Shown here in pieces: positions 62,838 to 64,000 of a stretch of DNA of 64,000 nt. How positions within the stretch are numbered: the first letter of the stretch is position 1; each line of letters begins with the position of its first letter. This DNA comes from Staphylococcus pragensis (GTDB lineage Bacteria; Bacillota; Bacilli; Staphylococcales; Staphylococcaceae), in NCBI RefSeq assembly GCF_004785665.1, contig NZ_SRPJ01000001.1, positions 558,001-622,000 on the forward strand, read 5' to 3'. The translations under genes were made by a program, and so were the position numbers. The notes under the pieces are model-generated. The model worked only from the letters and a program-made list of their open reading frames with translations, was not told where the DNA came from and searched no databases.

Positions 62838-63809
62838 ATGAAAGTGATAGAAGTAACCCATCCAATCCAAAAAGACCAATTAATCCAAGAAGATGTTGCC
62901 ATGGCTTTTGGTTTTTTTGATGGTGTGCATCGTGGACATAATAAAGTATTTGAAGCGTTAGATGAACGTGCTCAAGAGAAACATTTGAAAAAAGCAGTGA
63001 CAACTTTTGACCCACATCCTTCTGTAGTGTTAAATCCTGAACGTAAACGTACGGATTATTTAACACCGCTTTCAGATAAACTTGAAATGATTGAACAACA
63101 TGACATCGATTATTGTATTGTCATTAATTTCTCTTCTCGATTTGCAAATGTGACTGCTGAAGAATTTGCACAAGAATACATCATTAATAACCATGTTAAA
63201 GAAGTTGTTGCCGGTTTCGATTTTACGTATGGTAAATTTGGAAAAGGTAATATGTCAGTTTTAAACGAAATGGAAGAATTTAATACCACTATTGTTGGTA
63301 AACAAGAAATGGAATCTGAAAAGATTTCAACCACTGCTATAAGAGAAGCTTTAAAAAATGGTGACTTGAAAAAAGCAAATGAACAATTAGGTTATTTATA
63401 TCGTATTAAAGGTACGGTAGTGCAAGGTGAGAAACGTGGACGTACGATTGGTTTCCCTACTGCCAACGTTCAACCTAGTGATGATTACGTTTTACCGAAA
63501 AAAGGTGTATATGCAGTAAGTATGGCTATTGGTGCTGAAAATAAATTGTATCGTGGAGTAGCGAATGTTGGGGTAAAACCTACATTTCATGATCCTTCAA
63601 AAGCAGAAGTTGTTATTGAAGTAAACATCTTCGACTTTAGTGATAATATTTATGGTGAACGCGTGATAGTTTATTGGCATCATTATTTAAGACCAGAAGT
63701 TAAATTTGATGGTATTGATCCGTTAGTTGAACAAATGAACAATGATAAAGAACGTGCTAAATATCTATTAGCTGTTGATTTCGGAGATGAAGTATCGTAT
63801 AATATCTAA
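62838..63809 (+). CDS. ribF: Bifunctional riboflavin kinase/FAD synthetase
   Basis: A 323-residue enzyme that makes FMN then FAD. The N-terminal nucleotidyltransferase has AFGFFDGVHRGHNKV and FSSRFANVTAEEF. The C-terminal kinase (from about 185) has GRTIGFPTANVQP and the Asn/Glu-containing EVNIFDFSDNIYGE. AAAGGAG precedes the ATG. It is followed by rpsO. Confidence 0.97.
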   Translation: MKVIEVTHPIQKDQLIQEDVAMAFGFFDGVHRGHNKVFEALDERAQEKHLKKAVTTFDPHPSVVLNPERKRTDYLTPLSDKLEMIEQHDIDYCIVINFSSRFANVTAEEFAQEYIINNHVKEVVAGFDFTYGKFGKGNMSVLNEMEEFNTTIVGKQEMESEKISTTAIREALKNGDLKKANEQLGYLYRIKGTVVQGEKRGRTIGFPTANVQPSDDYVLPKKGVYAVSMAIGAENKLYRGVANVGVKPTFHDPSKAEVVIEVNIFDFSDNIYGERVIVYWHHYLRPEVKFDGIDPLVEQMNNDKERAKYLLAVDFGDEVSYNI

Positions 63810-63923
63810 AGTTGAGTTTTATAAATATAAGACTTATTAAATTTATTCCTTTCTCTTGGCAAGTTGAAACTCCGACGCTTAGCTCAGATTAAGGTGTATA
63901 CAAAATTTAGGAGGAATTTAATT
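63810..63923 (+). promoter_or_regulatory. rpsO leader region
   Basis: The gap includes TTGGCAAGTTGAAACTCCGA, CGCTTAGCTCAGATTAAGG and a strong TAGGAGGAA before rpsO. S15 leaders that bind S15 are known in several bacterial groups, and the GC-richer middle part could be one. I cannot assign a family by eye, and no clear promoter is seen. Confidence 0.35.
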
Positions 63924-64000
63924 ATGGCAATTACTCAAGAACGTAAAAATGAAATTATCAAAGAATATCGCGTACACGAAACTGACACTGGTTCACCAGA
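63924..64000 (+). CDS. rpsO: 30S ribosomal protein S15 (5' part)
   Basis: The first 25 codons of ribosomal protein S15. [16 protein letters not shown] and HETDTGSPE are characteristic. The rest lies beyond the window. AGGAGGAA sits upstream of the ATG. Confidence 0.96.

Overview
The window is a 64 kb stretch of chromosome from a low-GC Firmicute. Gene content, gene order and protein sequences point to Staphylococcus, most likely a coagulase-negative species rather than S. aureus. I base this on recognising staphylococcal-type proteins in a staphylococcal order (PknB, FapR, CodY, HslVU, PolC), on strongly AT-rich codon use, and on A/G-rich Shine-Dalgarno sites. The species cannot be fixed by eye. 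There is no rRNA, tRNA, insertion sequence, prophage or CRISPR array. Almost everything is core housekeeping DNA on the + strand. The only - strand genes are rpmB and a pair of YfhO-type membrane protein genes.

Layout. 1-5.1 kb: end of stp, then pknB (Ser/Thr phosphatase and kinase), rsgA, rpe, thiN. 5.1-7.7 kb: rpmB on the - strand, then a long structured leader and yloU-fakA (fatty acid kinase). 8.0-8.8 kb: a secreted nuclease with an Excalibur domain. 9.0-15 kb: recG and the fatty acid/phospholipid operon fapR-plsX-fabD-fabG-acpP, with a FapR-like operator. 15-24.8 kb: rnc-smc-ftsY-ylxM-ffh, then rpsP-rimM-trmD-rplS. 24.9-30.1 kb: the two tandem YfhO genes. 30.3-34.2 kb: rbgA-rnhB and sucCD. 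34.25-34.75 kb: a decayed femAB-type gene. 34.9-43.2 kb: dprA, topA, trmFO, xerC, hslV, hslU, codY. 43.5-52 kb: rpsB, tsf, pyrH, frr, uppS, cdsA, rseP, proS. 52-64 kb: polC, the rimP-nusA-rnpM-ylxQ-infB operon, rbfA, truB, ribF and the start of rpsO.

The genes fall into familiar functional groups. These are envelope signalling and cell-wall precursors (PknB, UppS, CdsA, YfhO), membrane lipid supply (FakA, FapR-PlsX-FabD-FabG-ACP), protein export and chromosome maintenance (FtsY, Ffh, Smc, TopA, XerC), ribosome production and RNA modification (RsgA, RbgA, RimM, RimP, RbfA, TrmD, TrmFO, TruB, ribosomal proteins), and nutrient-responsive control (CodY).

I found no convincing wholly new multi-gene system. 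The points worth a second look are mostly non-coding or accessory: two structured leaders or RNAs (upstream of yloU and of rseP), two copies of a GGGGGTG...CACTCCC inverted-repeat element (one bracketed by 17-bp direct repeats), the femAB pseudogene, the YfhO tandem, a TNK minisatellite in the secreted nuclease gene, a terminator that overlaps the sucCD promoter, and three consecutive ATGNNTAA gene overlaps in the fatty acid operon.
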